The position numbers and the translations under genes were made by a program. From Algoriphagus sp. (GTDB lineage Bacteria; Bacteroidota; Bacteroidia; Cytophagales; Cyclobacteriaceae), in contig JANQWS010000084.1 of assembly GCA_030729785.1 (NCBI GenBank), positions 1 through 54,553 on the forward strand: a stretch of 54,553 nt of DNA, written 5' to 3'. The notes below the pieces were generated by a model, which was given only the letters and a program-made list of their open reading frames with translations, was not told where the DNA came from and searched no databases. Shown here one piece after another: positions 15,337 to 25,009 of the stretch; the first letter of the stretch is position 1, and each line of letters starts with the position of its first letter.

Positions 15337-17718
15337 ATGAAATCCGTTTGCCTTAGTTTTTTCTTTTTTGTGTCACTTTTTTTTCCGCTACAAGACCTAG
15401 TAGCACAGCAGAAAGGAAAACTGCGAGGAACCGTCCTAGAAAGTGGAAAGGCCAATCCTCTTCCTTTTGCCACCGTGGGAGTATACACCCAAAAAGACAG
15501 CCTAGTAGGCGGGGGGATTGCAGATGAAAAAGGGAATTTTGAGGTAGACTTGCCCTTTGGCACTTTCTACACTTCGGTAGAGTTTATGGGATTTAAAGCC
15601 CTCAAATCGGATGTATTTACCTTAACCGCAAAACAAAACACACTGAATCTAGGCGCAATTTCCCTACAATCGAGCACAGCAGATTTGGACGAAGTGGTTG
15701 TACAAGGAGAGAAAACCTTGATGGAGCTGTCCTTAGATAAACGGGTATTCAATGTGGGTAAAGACCTAGCAAATGCCGGAGGAAATGCTTCTGACATCCT
15801 CATGAACCTTCCCTCCGTGGCAGTAGATTCGGAAGGAAATGTTCGGTTAAGAGGCTCGGCCAATGTGCGCATCCTCATCGACGGCAAGCCTTCTGGATTG
15901 GTAAGTTTTAAGGGCAGTAGTGGCCTTCGGCAGTTACCTGCCAACTTGGTGGAACGGGTAGAGGTGATCACAAACCCTTCCGCACGGTACGAAGCAGAGG
16001 GAATGGCTGGAGTCATCAACATCATCCTTAAAAAGGATGAGAAACAGGGATTTAATGGTTCGGGAGAAGTAATCGCAGGATCACCATTAAATCTTGGAGC
16101 TACCGCTAATTTAAATTATCGAAAAAATCGAATCAACTGGTTTGTCAATTACGGGATTGCAAAAAGAAATAGTCCTGGACGAAGGGAATTGTACCAGGAA
16201 GTATACCAGCCCGATGGTAGCACCCTACTTCTCCAACAAAACGCCACTAGCCTTGTAAATAGCCTAAATAATAGCCTGAGGACTGGGTTAGATTATTTTT
16301 TTAGTGAGCAAAGCATTCTTACGGCCTCTTATGTTTGGCGGAGAAGTGACGCTCATCGAATTACCGACATCCGTTACCAAGATTATTTCAATACGTTGGA
16401 CAATTATTTGGGCTATTCTTTGCGGAGGCAAGATGAAACCGAAGATGAGCCCAACAAAGAAGCATTATTAAATTTCAAAAAAAGATTTGAACGAAAAGGG
16501 CATGAGCTAAATGCCTCCTTTACCTACCTTAATTATTGGGAACGATCAGACCAACTCTTTACGGAAAACGCTTTTTCTATTGCAGGACAAGCCTTACCCA
16601 ATCGGGCACTAACCCAAACTTCTTTAAATGATGAATATGAAAACCAATACCTACTTCAAGTAGATTATACGCAACCATTTGGGAGTAAAGGCAAGCTTGA
16701 AACGGGTGTTCGAACCAGCTTTCGAGAAATGGAAAACGATTACTTAGTCCAAGAACTGCAAGAGTCAGGAGGTTACCAAACCGTGAATGGATTAGATAAT
16801 GTTTTTCTTTATGATGAAAACATCTTGGCTGCCTATGCAATCCTTGGAAATGAAAAAGAGAAATGGAGCTACCAGGCCGGATTAAGAGCTGAGTATACTG
16901 CCATAGAAACCCAGCTGGTAGAAACGAAGGAATCAAACCCTAGAAACTACGCCAACCTCTTTCCCAGTGGACACCTAAATTTTAAGGCCAACGCAAAAAA
17001 TGCCTTGCAACTAAGCTACAGCCGGCGTATTCGCCGCCCAGTATACAATGACTTAAGCCCTTATGTTACATTTTCTGATCAGCGCAACTTTTTTTCTGGT
17101 AATCCCAACCTGGATCCAGAGTTTACGGATTCCTACGAGCTAGGTCATATTCTCTATGGAGAAAAAAGCACCTTATTTTCTACTATCTATTACAGAAACA
17201 CGCAGGAAAAGATCCAACGCATCCGTACAGTAGGAGAAAATGGTTTCTCCGTCACGGCTCCCTACAACTTGGTTGGGGAGGAATCTTATGGACTGGAATT
17301 TAGTGGGGACTATGTGGCTACCGACTGGTGGAAACTAGACTTCAATGCAAATTTCTTTTATGCTCAGGTAGATGGAAGTAACCTCAACCAAAATTTTCAA
17401 GCGACCACCACCTCCATGCTATTTCGCCAAAGTTCTCGAATTTCCCTTCCAAAAAACTGGGATTTTCAATTACGAGGTAATTTTGAAGCTAGGAGAAGAA
17501 TTGCTCAAGGTATTCAAAAGGGAATATTTTTCATAGACCTTTCCGCAAGCAAAAAGATTTTAAGCCAGAGAGGAACTTTGATTCTAACCGTTTCTGACCT
17601 ACTTAATTCCAGAATCAATCGAGACCTCACCGAAGGAGATAATTTCTTTACCGAGAGTGAGTCACAAATGGTTCAACGCCAATTAAATCTCACATTTAAT
17701 TACCGAATCAAACCCTAA
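15337..17718 (+). CDS. TonB-dependent-receptor-like outer-membrane barrel protein (PF14905 type)
   Basis: A 793-residue exported protein. After the signal peptide (core CLSFFFFVSLFF, end VAQQ) comes a carboxypeptidase-regulatory-like beta-sandwich (LRGTVLESGKANPLPFATVGVY). A plug-like domain follows (VGKDLANAGGNASDILMNLPSV ... LRGSANVRILIDGKPSG ... VERVEVITNPSARYEAEGMAGVINIILKK), and then a long barrel ending in NYRIKP. This is the outer-membrane beta-barrel family PF14905, related to TonB receptors but without a SusD partner here. I use the ATG at 15337, just before the signal peptide. A DUF5916 gene follows 23 bp downstream, probably in one operon. Cargo is unknown. Confidence 0.88.
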   Translation: MKSVCLSFFFFVSLFFPLQDLVAQQKGKLRGTVLESGKANPLPFATVGVYTQKDSLVGGGIADEKGNFEVDLPFGTFYTSVEFMGFKALKSDVFTLTAKQNTLNLGAISLQSSTADLDEVVVQGEKTLMELSLDKRVFNVGKDLANAGGNASDILMNLPSVAVDSEGNVRLRGSANVRILIDGKPSGLVSFKGSSGLRQLPANLVERVEVITNPSARYEAEGMAGVINIILKKDEKQGFNGSGEVIAGSPLNLGATANLNYRKNRINWFVNYGIAKRNSPGRRELYQEVYQPDGSTLLLQQNATSLVNSLNNSLRTGLDYFFSEQSILTASYVWRRSDAHRITDIRYQDYFNTLDNYLGYSLRRQDETEDEPNKEALLNFKKRFERKGHELNASFTYLNYWERSDQLFTENAFSIAGQALPNRALTQTSLNDEYENQYLLQVDYTQPFGSKGKLETGVRTSFREMENDYLVQELQESGGYQTVNGLDNVFLYDENILAAYAILGNEKEKWSYQAGLRAEYTAIETQLVETKESNPRNYANLFPSGHLNFKANAKNALQLSYSRRIRRPVYNDLSPYVTFSDQRNFFSGNPNLDPEFTDSYELGHILYGEKSTLFSTIYYRNTQEKIQRIRTVGENGFSVTAPYNLVGEESYGLEFSGDYVATDWWKLDFNANFFYAQVDGSNLNQNFQATTTSMLFRQSSRISLPKNWDFQLRGNFEARRRIAQGIQKGIFFIDLSASKKILSQRGTLILTVSDLLNSRINRDLTEGDNFFTESESQMVQRQLNLTFNYRIKP

Positions 17719-17741
17719 GCTTCCATCCAATTTTAGTTACC

Positions 17742-19922
17742 ATGCGTTTTTTAGTACTCATTCTGTACTTTTTAATATTTTTGACCGCACCGGTAGTGGC
17801 ACAAAAAATCAATGGAAAGTACCGACTTAACATCCAAAAGGCGAGTAGTCCAATCTCTATTGATGGGATTATGGATGAACAGACTTGGCAAGAGGCGGCC
17901 ATAGCGAGCAACTTTTTTATGATCACCCCCATGGATACGAGTTTCTCCAAGGTGAAGACTGAAGTGCGGATGAGTTACGACGAAGAACAGCTCTATATTT
18001 ATGTGATCAACTACCATGCGAGTGAGGGACCCTACATGGTCGAGTCCCTTCGACGAGATTTCAGTTTCGGGAAGAACGACAACTTCATTTTCTTTATGGA
18101 TCCCTTTGACGACCTCACCAATGGATTCTCCTTTGGAGCGAATGCAGCAGGCGCCCAATGGGATGGGCAGATGTCCAACGGGACTACACTAGACTTGAGC
18201 TGGGACAACAAATGGGTATCGAAAGTTAAGAATTACCCTGACCGTTGGGTTTTTGAGGCAGCAATTCCCTTCAAATCTATCCGCTACAAGAAAGGCATAC
18301 GAGAGTGGGGCATCAACTTTTCGCGCCTTGACCTCAAAACAACTGAAAAATCTGGCTGGGCACCTGTCCCGCGACAATTCCCCTCCTCCACACTTGCCTA
18401 TACAGGCACCTTGGTATGGGACAGCCCTCCGCCTGATCCAGGAGCAAACATTTCCCTAATTCCCTACTCGCTAGGAGGATTTAGTAAAAATGGGGAATCT
18501 GGAGAAAAGGCAAGCTATAAGCGCGAAATTGGTTTGGATGCAAAGGTTTCGCTTACCTCTTCACTTAATTTGGATTTAACGGTAAATCCTGATTTCTCTC
18601 AGGTGGAGGTAGATCGTCAGGTAACCAACCTCGATCGCTTTGAGTTGTTCTTTCCCGAGCGTAGGCAGTTTTTCTTAGAAAATGGCGACTTGTTTGGAAG
18701 TTATGGCTACAGTACCCTGCGGCCTTTTTTCTCTCGTAGAATCGGGCTCAATGCTCCCATCGAATTTGGGGCTCGACTCAGTGGAAAGCTCAACAAAGAT
18801 TGGCGCATCGGAGCCCTCAACATGCAGACGGGAGCCGTGGAAGAAACAGGGCTTCCTACACAAAACTTCTCCGTGGTATCCTTGCAGCGGCAGGTGGGAG
18901 CAAGATCTACCATCGGCGCATTGGTAGTCAATAAGCAATCCTTGAATTACGACCCCTCTTTAGTCCCCGAAAATCAAACCCGCTACACGGAATTCAATCG
19001 AAATTTGGGTTTGGAGTACAATCTTGCATCTGCCAACAATCTATGGACTGGAAAGGCGATGGTGCTCCAGTCCTTTGGTCCTGAAGCTGTGGGAAGAGGG
19101 ATTGCGCACGCTGCCAACTTGAAATATTCTAGTGGCAACTTAACTTGGAACTGGCAGCATGAATTTGTATCGGAAAACTACACCGCAGAAGTAGGTTTTG
19201 TACCTCGTACCGCTTTTTACAAGATCAGCCCTTCCATCGGCTACCGCTGGTTTCCAAAGAGTGCCCTCATCCTAAGTCACGGCCCGGAATTGAATTCTAT
19301 TCGTTATTTTTCACTGAAAGGAACTCAAACGGACAATACCACCTACGCTACCTACAGCATCAGGTTTCGAAGTCAGAGCAACCTTTTGGTCTGGGGAGCC
19401 CATGACTTTGTACAATTGCAGCGCCCTTTTGACCCGACCAACTTTTCCGGAAAAACCCTAGACACGGGTACTGAACACCAGTGGTCAGCAGTTGGATTGG
19501 AATATAGTTCCAAGCCTCAAAGTGTCTTTACCTATGCTTTCAGTGGACGCGTAGGTGGCTATTATGCCGATGGGAAGAGGTACAATATGGTTGCTGATCT
19601 GGGCTATCGTTTTCAACCCTACGTGAGTTTGGCACTCAGTGGCAATTACAATTCCATTGACCTACCTACACCTTGGGGGAAAACACAATTCTGGCTAATT
19701 GGTCCTCGGGTAGATGTAACGTTGACCAACACGGTCTTCTTTACCACCTTTGTGCAGTACAACGAACAGATCAAGAATATCAACCTGAATACACGCTTTC
19801 AATGGCGATTTAAGCCTGCTTCAGACCTTTTTTTGGTGTATACCGACAACTATCTACCTGCGCCTTTCTTGATGAAAAACAGGTCCCTAGTCTTGAAATT
19901 CACGTATTGGTGGAATCCTTGA
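17742..19922 (+). CDS. DUF5916 protein with CBM9-like domain
   Basis: A 726-residue exported protein: signal peptide to VVAQ (about residue 20), a CBM9-like sandwich (ISIDGIMDEQTWQEAAIASNF ... VRMSYDEEQLYIYVINYH), then the DUF5916 region with FSQVEVDRQVTNLDRFELFFPERRQFFLENGDLF. The remainder is rich in alternating aromatic strands typical of an outer-membrane barrel and ends FTYWWNP. The family is common in Bacteroidota and has no firmly established function; a role in binding or passing carbohydrate or peptide is a guess. It follows the TonB-type barrel gene closely and converges on the DUF5686 gene with 1 bp between stops. Confidence 0.88.
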   Translation: MRFLVLILYFLIFLTAPVVAQKINGKYRLNIQKASSPISIDGIMDEQTWQEAAIASNFFMITPMDTSFSKVKTEVRMSYDEEQLYIYVINYHASEGPYMVESLRRDFSFGKNDNFIFFMDPFDDLTNGFSFGANAAGAQWDGQMSNGTTLDLSWDNKWVSKVKNYPDRWVFEAAIPFKSIRYKKGIREWGINFSRLDLKTTEKSGWAPVPRQFPSSTLAYTGTLVWDSPPPDPGANISLIPYSLGGFSKNGESGEKASYKREIGLDAKVSLTSSLNLDLTVNPDFSQVEVDRQVTNLDRFELFFPERRQFFLENGDLFGSYGYSTLRPFFSRRIGLNAPIEFGARLSGKLNKDWRIGALNMQTGAVEETGLPTQNFSVVSLQRQVGARSTIGALVVNKQSLNYDPSLVPENQTRYTEFNRNLGLEYNLASANNLWTGKAMVLQSFGPEAVGRGIAHAANLKYSSGNLTWNWQHEFVSENYTAEVGFVPRTAFYKISPSIGYRWFPKSALILSHGPELNSIRYFSLKGTQTDNTTYATYSIRFRSQSNLLVWGAHDFVQLQRPFDPTNFSGKTLDTGTEHQWSAVGLEYSSKPQSVFTYAFSGRVGGYYADGKRYNMVADLGYRFQPYVSLALSGNYNSIDLPTPWGKTQFWLIGPRVDVTLTNTVFFTTFVQYNEQIKNINLNTRFQWRFKPASDLFLVYTDNYLPAPFLMKNRSLVLKFTYWWNP

Positions 19923-19923
19923 G

Positions 19924-22575
19924 TTAATCGATCGAAATAGTTAAGAAAGTAGCTACCCCAAACAGCGGCCGTGCTCGGAGGAATTGACCATTTTCAAAGC
20001 CAGCAGCAAGTTCTACTCTGAAAATCCGGAAGAGGTTATCTAGCGAATAGCCAATTTCCGTGTAGTGGGGTGAGTGTTGAGTTTTTAGGTAGTTGACAAA
20101 AATATTTTCTCGTACTCCTGAGAAGCGAAGCATGGGGAGCTGCGTAAAGATGAATTTGCGGAATTGGTAGTGTGCGATGCTGGAAACATAGGATCCGGAA
20201 GTGCTGTAGCGGTAATAGTCCATCACCCGGTAATTGGATGCTGCACCCATGGAAGAGAAAAGCGTTCGGTTGCCTCCAAAATGCTTGTAGTCTTGAAAAA
20301 ACACCTGACGATTGTTTAGGAATGTGCCTGCGGTAACATTGAATTCCAACTTGCCGCTCACTCCAAAAGAAATGTCATGCTTTAGGGAAGTTTCCAGCTG
20401 ATCGAAGTCTGCGGCCAATCCTGAAATACTGCCTAATGGCATGGCCTTCTGGTAGGTAAAGGAAAGCAAAGGTGCGCGCTCATAGTTGGGAATTTTTCGT
20501 CCATTCCGAATTGAATACGTTAATCCAGGCCTCCAATCTAGTGTTGCTTTAAATTTGCTTGCTTGGTGATTGGAAAACGTTTCTTCTCCTGCCTCCACAT
20601 TGAATGGGGTATTGGAAGAATAGTCCCGCTTCAAATTTTTTGAAAAACTATAGTCCGTGGTATTTTCAAGCTGTCTTCTAGTTGCCCAAAGGAAGGTCAG
20701 TTGATAGCTTAGGGACGGGGACCTGCGCTGGCCCCAAGTGGCTTGCACAAAATCTTGCTCGTATAATTTCAGGTAGTTTCTTTTCGCATAAAGCGAGTAG
20801 GCTGCATTGACCTGTTCTTGGATTGGATTCTCTGGATTGAATTGATACGCAAAACTGCCTCCCGATACCCCCCAGTTAATTCCAGAGTTAGGCTTATTAA
20901 TGGATCTCCGAATCCCTACTTTACCATACCATTGTTCACTCGAAAATCCATAGCGGAATTCAGGATCAATCCGAAACACCTTTCGCACCCTGTTGACGGA
21001 ATCTGGCAGTTCTATTTCTTTTACCTTGCGGAAATAAAATCCAAGTCCAAGTTTGTATCCTTCGACGGTATTGAAGGAAAATTTTGTCAGATTCACAGGG
21101 AAGCCAATCGATTTGCCCTTACCGAAACTGTAGCTACCCCCCAGGAAGAGGTCCTGGGACTTGAATTTGGTCCTTGCTTTTTTTGCGATAGAATCTACTT
21201 CGCTTTTCTTGGCCGCTTCGACAATAGCCAAGCTATCGTCACGCTTGTAGCCTTCGATCTCCTTCAAACTTAATGGAACAGGTCGGATGCTGTCCCAGTA
21301 GGCAAGGTCACGTTTCCGCGCGAGAGTATCCACCTCATAGTTTCGTTCGGATACCACCCCTTTTTTCTCTTCCTCTTGCCGCTCCTTATATACTTCTTTC
21401 TCGTATTGATTGAGGAGTTTGCGGTACTCCTTCTGTGTTTTTGGCTGTTCGCTAGCAAGCTGCTCGAGGGAGGACACCGATTTTGAAAATTTCTGGGTGT
21501 TTAGGGGCGCTTCTTGGATTTTCTCATCCACCAGTTCTGGCTTATGCGTAAGGTCAGGATTCAACTTGATGTCGTAATCTCGCGTGGACACCAAATAATT
21601 AAACTGTCCTTCAAAGCCAAATACTTTGCCCCCAAAGGTATACTGCTGGGTCAAGGGCATCCAAACATTTGGAGCAATGGGTGCATAGTTTTGTCTGACA
21701 AGCACTTGAAACCCCAACACTGAGGTTTTCAAGTCTAAGCTATGAATGGCCCACAAATCGTCAATAATGTAGATATAGCCCTCAAAAACCCGCTCACCGC
21801 GAGATCTCGGCGTAACCTTTATCTTACTTACCAATACATCTTGATCAAAGAAACTCCCTTGGAAGGTGAATTGGTAGTAGAGGAATGCTGACTTAGAAAG
21901 AGGGGAAACCACCTCATTCACTTGATCTTGGTAAAAAGACGTTTGGATGTAAGGAGCTGGAGAAGTGCCTTGATTTTCTCCATTGGTACGGATGGAAATC
22001 ACTTTCTCTTCTATTTTATTGGGTAGGGTGAAGGTAATCCGTGAGACCGCCTCAGAGGTATAGGCTTCGTTGAGTTTAAGCCCTTCTTCGGCCAGCTTCT
22101 TTTTTAAAAAAAAGGGAGCGTCGGTCAACTGCCCTGATCCTTTGAGATACACCGTCATTGCATAGCGCTGAAGCTGAAGTCGGTGGTAGGTGGACTTGGC
22201 GATTGCCTTTCGCATGACGGTCAGGGCGGGGTCTTCCGCACCTGATTTGACCTCTACTTGGCTCAAATTAATGACTTGGGGTTCTAATGAAAAGTTTACT
22301 AGTACCCAATCCGACTTAATCTCAACGGTACGGATTTGAGAGGCATAGCCCAAGTGTTGCACCACCACATCGTAAAGTCCAGGGGAAAGTTTGAATTCAT
22401 ATTCTCCATTTTCATTGGTAGGTACCCCATCTTGCAGATTACGAATGTAGACGGAGGCAAAGGGAAGTGCTTCCCCTTCTTGAGTAGTGACGGCACCCTT
22501 AATTCCTTGACCTTGGACTAAGTGGAAAGAGCTTAAAAAAAGTAGTACTAGGGATAAGAAGTATTTTCTGCGCAT
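19924..22575 (-). CDS. DUF5686 outer-membrane protein with carboxypeptidase-regulatory-like domain
   Basis: An 883-residue exported protein: signal peptide to LVQGQG (1-24), a CarboxypepD_reg-like domain (IKGAVTTQEGEALPFASVYIRN ... LYDVVVQHLGYASQIRTVEI), then the DUF5686 body with VIDDLWAIHSLDLKTSVLGF-type strands. A charged linker (KEYRKLLNQYEKEVYKERQEEEKKG) leads into a C-terminal barrel with many aromatic strands. It is characteristic of Bacteroidota and its role is unknown. It is transcribed towards the DUF5916 gene and has a repeat-containing gap upstream. Confidence 0.88.
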   Translation of the reverse strand: MRRKYFLSLVLLFLSSFHLVQGQGIKGAVTTQEGEALPFASVYIRNLQDGVPTNENGEYEFKLSPGLYDVVVQHLGYASQIRTVEIKSDWVLVNFSLEPQVINLSQVEVKSGAEDPALTVMRKAIAKSTYHRLQLQRYAMTVYLKGSGQLTDAPFFLKKKLAEEGLKLNEAYTSEAVSRITFTLPNKIEEKVISIRTNGENQGTSPAPYIQTSFYQDQVNEVVSPLSKSAFLYYQFTFQGSFFDQDVLVSKIKVTPRSRGERVFEGYIYIIDDLWAIHSLDLKTSVLGFQVLVRQNYAPIAPNVWMPLTQQYTFGGKVFGFEGQFNYLVSTRDYDIKLNPDLTHKPELVDEKIQEAPLNTQKFSKSVSSLEQLASEQPKTQKEYRKLLNQYEKEVYKERQEEEKKGVVSERNYEVDTLARKRDLAYWDSIRPVPLSLKEIEGYKRDDSLAIVEAAKKSEVDSIAKKARTKFKSQDLFLGGSYSFGKGKSIGFPVNLTKFSFNTVEGYKLGLGFYFRKVKEIELPDSVNRVRKVFRIDPEFRYGFSSEQWYGKVGIRRSINKPNSGINWGVSGGSFAYQFNPENPIQEQVNAAYSLYAKRNYLKLYEQDFVQATWGQRRSPSLSYQLTFLWATRRQLENTTDYSFSKNLKRDYSSNTPFNVEAGEETFSNHQASKFKATLDWRPGLTYSIRNGRKIPNYERAPLLSFTYQKAMPLGSISGLAADFDQLETSLKHDISFGVSGKLEFNVTAGTFLNNRQVFFQDYKHFGGNRTLFSSMGAASNYRVMDYYRYSTSGSYVSSIAHYQFRKFIFTQLPMLRFSGVRENIFVNYLKTQHSPHYTEIGYSLDNLFRIFRVELAAGFENGQFLRARPLFGVATFLTISID

Positions 22576-22700
22576 AGACTAATTGGTCCCTGAAAGGTAC
22601 GGATGCAAAATGGAACGATAGAATGGAGTAAGAAGTTTTAACAAATGGAAAATGGGAGGATTCGTATTGATAAGGTGGCTCAACATGCCTTTTTACAACC

Positions 22701-22794
22701 TCAGTCAACAGCTGACGGTTAACGGTCCACAGCTCACTTAATTGAACTTCAAAACTTATTTACATTAGTGAGTGGTGAAAAAGTAGCTAATCAC
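22701..22794. repeat. MITE-like repeat, copy B (5' truncated)
   Basis: This copy is co-oriented with copy A and matches its right half: TCAACAGCTGACGG, AACGGTCCACAGCTCACTTAA, TTGAACTTCAAAACTTATTT and TTAGTGAGTGGTGAAAAAG. The terminal GCGGATAATCA has decayed to GTAGCTAATCAC. The left terminal repeat is missing. The surrounding 277-bp gap shows no gene. Confidence 0.7.
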
Positions 22795-22852
22795 AAAGGG
22801 GAATAGTAGAGGATTGGATTTATTAAACCTAACCCTCGTAAAAAGTGGGGCT

Positions 22853-23328
22853 CTAGCGATTTTTGGATATGGTGAAGACTTCCAAACTTGAGTTATTCTT
22901 TGCTACTACCAACCAGTTGCTGGTTCCTACAGTCAGCTTTTTAATTTTCTTCACATTGCCTCTTATTTTCATTGGGCTTTCCTTGAAAGTCTTGAAGACC
23001 CCATTTGCATCCCCTTTAAGGATAAGACCCCAATTCCCCTGATACGAACCAAAATAAGAGGCAATTTCCGTCGTATTCCCTCCTAAAATGAGGTCCAAAT
23101 ACCCATCTTGATCGATATCTTCAATTGCAATATCCGCAATTGGTGAAAATTGAGCTTCAATGGGTAGTTCCTGAGAGATAAACTTTTTGCCTTTTGGCCC
23201 AATCGAATTCATGGATTGAAGTTGGACGGTGACATCCGAGGCATCACAAACCTCGGTGGAAAACAACTCCTTTTCGTGATTAACAGTGGCCCTGCTGAAA
23301 TCTGGAACTATTAAGTGCTCCTAATTGG
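22853..23328 (-). pseudogene. C-terminal remnant of a VCBS/ASPIC-type protein
   Basis: About 158 codons stay open from just after an in-frame TAG (23329-23331) to the stop at 22853. There is no ATG at the beginning, no signal peptide, and only TTG (23264-23266) as a late start. The translation ends as large VCBS/ASPIC-type proteins do: a repeat with AIEDIDQDGYLDLILGGN, then WGLILKGDANGVF, MKIRGNVKKIKKLTVG and WLVVAKNNSSLEVF. The rest of such a gene (normally around 1,000 codons) is absent, so this is probably a stump left by deletion. Its neighbour is a haloperoxidase-like lipoprotein. Confidence 0.75.
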
Positions 23329-23359
23329 ATACGCTAGAACCTTGCCTTGCGCTTTCTCA

Positions 23360-23390
23360 TTTGGGAATACCTACCATTTAGGTACCTTTG
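23360..23390 (+). promoter_or_regulatory. Bacteroidota promoter for the haloperoxidase gene
   Basis: TTTG at 23360-23363 and TACCTTTG at 23383-23390 are separated by exactly 19 bp, matching the primary-sigma consensus TTTG-N19-TAnnTTTG known for this phylum. Transcription would start near 23396-23397, giving a leader of about 55 nt before the ATG at 23452. Confidence 0.7.
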
Positions 23391-23451
23391 TACCCATCGG
23401 ACGAATAAATTCAACCTATTCTAGAGTTATTTAACCCCGTTTACATTTACT

Positions 23452-24801
23452 ATGCGATTCCAAAGAATAGTACTCCTTCCTATCCTGCTTTTGGTAATTA
23501 TGATTTCTTGCCAAGAGAAAAAAGACTACTCCCAGGCCATCACCGATGGAAGTTATTTTCACCGCGCCCAAAACCAAATCACAGAAGTGATCATTCATGA
23601 TATTTTTTCGCCTCCTGTAGCTGCGCGAATTTATTCCTACGCCTCCTTGGCCGGCTATGAGGTAGCAGCAGCTACTGACCCTACCCAATATGCTTCTTTG
23701 ATGGGGCAATTGAATGGATCGGAGCCGATTTCCATCCCTGTGCCAGCGAATATTTACCCTCCCCTCGCCTCCTTAGCAGCCTACTACCATGTAGGTACTT
23801 CCCTGATTTTTTCCGAAGAAAAAATAGATTCACATCGAGATGAAGTATACAAAGAACTCAAGGAAAAAGGGATTCCTAGCGATGTTTTTGAAGCCTCTAT
23901 AGCCTTCGGACAAGCCATCGGTGAAAAAATTAAAGAATACTCCAAAAAAGACAACTACCACCAAAGTCGTTCGTTTCCAAAGTATACCGTCACCAGTGAA
24001 CCTGGAACTTGGCAGCCTACTCCGCCAGCCTACATGGAGGCAGTGGAGCCGCATTGGAACAAGATTCGCACTTTTGTTTTGGACTCTGCTGCCCAATTTA
24101 AGGTAAGTCCTCCGCCTGCATTTTCTACTGACCCTAACTCTGACTTTTACAAAAGAGCACTAGAGGTATATGAATCGCAAAAAATGGCTACTGAAGAGCA
24201 AAGCGCCATTGCTAATTTTTGGGATTGCAATCCCTACAAGATGAATGTCAAAGGACACGTCATGTTTGCTACTAAAAAAATCACTCCGGGCGGACACTGG
24301 ATGGGGATTGCGTCCATCGCTTCGGCTACCGCCAAAAAAGACTGGAAAGGCACCATCGAAACCTTGGCTTTGACCGCCATTTCGCTCAATGATGCCTTTA
24401 TCGCTTGCTGGGATGAAAAATACCGGAGCCGCACTATCCGCCCTGAAACCTACATCAACCAGCACATTGATGAAAACTGGGTTCCCTTACTTCAGACACC
24501 CCCATTCCCTGAGCATACCTCAGGACATAGTGTAGCCTCTACGGCGGCATCCTACACCTTGGCTCAGCTGTTTGGGGACCAGATTCACATCGTAGACAGC
24601 ACCGAAGTGGCTTATGGCCTTCCTGTTCGTGAATTTGATTCCTTCTCTCAGGCGGCATCCGAAGCTGCCATTAGCCGTTTTTATGGAGGAATTCATTACC
24701 TACCTGCCATCGAAGAAGGTGTCGAGCAGGGCAAACAAGTAGGGGGATGGATTTGGAAAAACATCTCCACACGACCAGATAAGGTCGCGGGTAAAAAATA
24801 A
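23452..24801 (+). CDS. Vanadium-dependent haloperoxidase-like PAP2 lipoprotein
   Basis: A 449-residue protein of the vanadium haloperoxidase/acid phosphatase (PAP2) superfamily. The vanadate- or phosphate-binding residues are conserved: K323 and R330-P331 (KYRSRTIRP), the SGH triad 357-359 (HTSGHSVAS), and R409 with H415 (SRFYGGIHY), the His that would carry vanadium. The N-terminus is a lipoprotein signal with Cys20 (IMISC), so it should sit in the cell envelope. Whether it oxidises halides or removes phosphate cannot be read from these motifs. The stump of a VCBS/ASPIC-type gene lies divergently upstream, a family I recall often seeing beside such peroxidases. Confidence 0.88.
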   Translation: MRFQRIVLLPILLLVIMISCQEKKDYSQAITDGSYFHRAQNQITEVIIHDIFSPPVAARIYSYASLAGYEVAAATDPTQYASLMGQLNGSEPISIPVPANIYPPLASLAAYYHVGTSLIFSEEKIDSHRDEVYKELKEKGIPSDVFEASIAFGQAIGEKIKEYSKKDNYHQSRSFPKYTVTSEPGTWQPTPPAYMEAVEPHWNKIRTFVLDSAAQFKVSPPPAFSTDPNSDFYKRALEVYESQKMATEEQSAIANFWDCNPYKMNVKGHVMFATKKITPGGHWMGIASIASATAKKDWKGTIETLALTAISLNDAFIACWDEKYRSRTIRPETYINQHIDENWVPLLQTPPFPEHTSGHSVASTAASYTLAQLFGDQIHIVDSTEVAYGLPVREFDSFSQAASEAAISRFYGGIHYLPAIEEGVEQGKQVGGWIWKNISTRPDKVAGKK

Positions 24802-24814
24802 ATTCTTTTTTTTC

Positions 24815-25005
24815 ACGCAGAGCCTGCCTGCAGGCAGGGCGCAGAGACGCGAAGGATAAGATCCTTTTAATTTTGATGACAGGCTTTGCGCCCTTGCGTC
24901 TTCGCGCGAGATACTTTTTTTTCACGCTGATCTACACAGAAAAAACTCCGCTGATTTATTTCTTTTGATCTGCGGAATTTTTCCGTGAAATCTGCGGGAA
25001 GAGAA
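24815..25005. repeat. Pair of long inverted repeats between convergent genes
   Basis: Two imperfect inverted repeats fill the gap. The first has arms rich in GCGCAGAGACGCGAAG (about 24838-24855) and CTTGCGTCTTCGCG (about 24893-24907), preceded by the perfect 16-bp palindrome CCTGCCTGCAGGCAGG (24823-24838). The second pairs CACGCTGATCTACACAG...CCGCTGAT (about 24921-24955) with ATCTGCGGAA...CCGTGAAATCTGCGGG (about 24968-24999). Such CTGCG/CGCAGA repeats recur between genes in many Bacteroidota. They may terminate both flanking genes. Confidence 0.65.
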
Positions 25006-25009
25006 TTAT

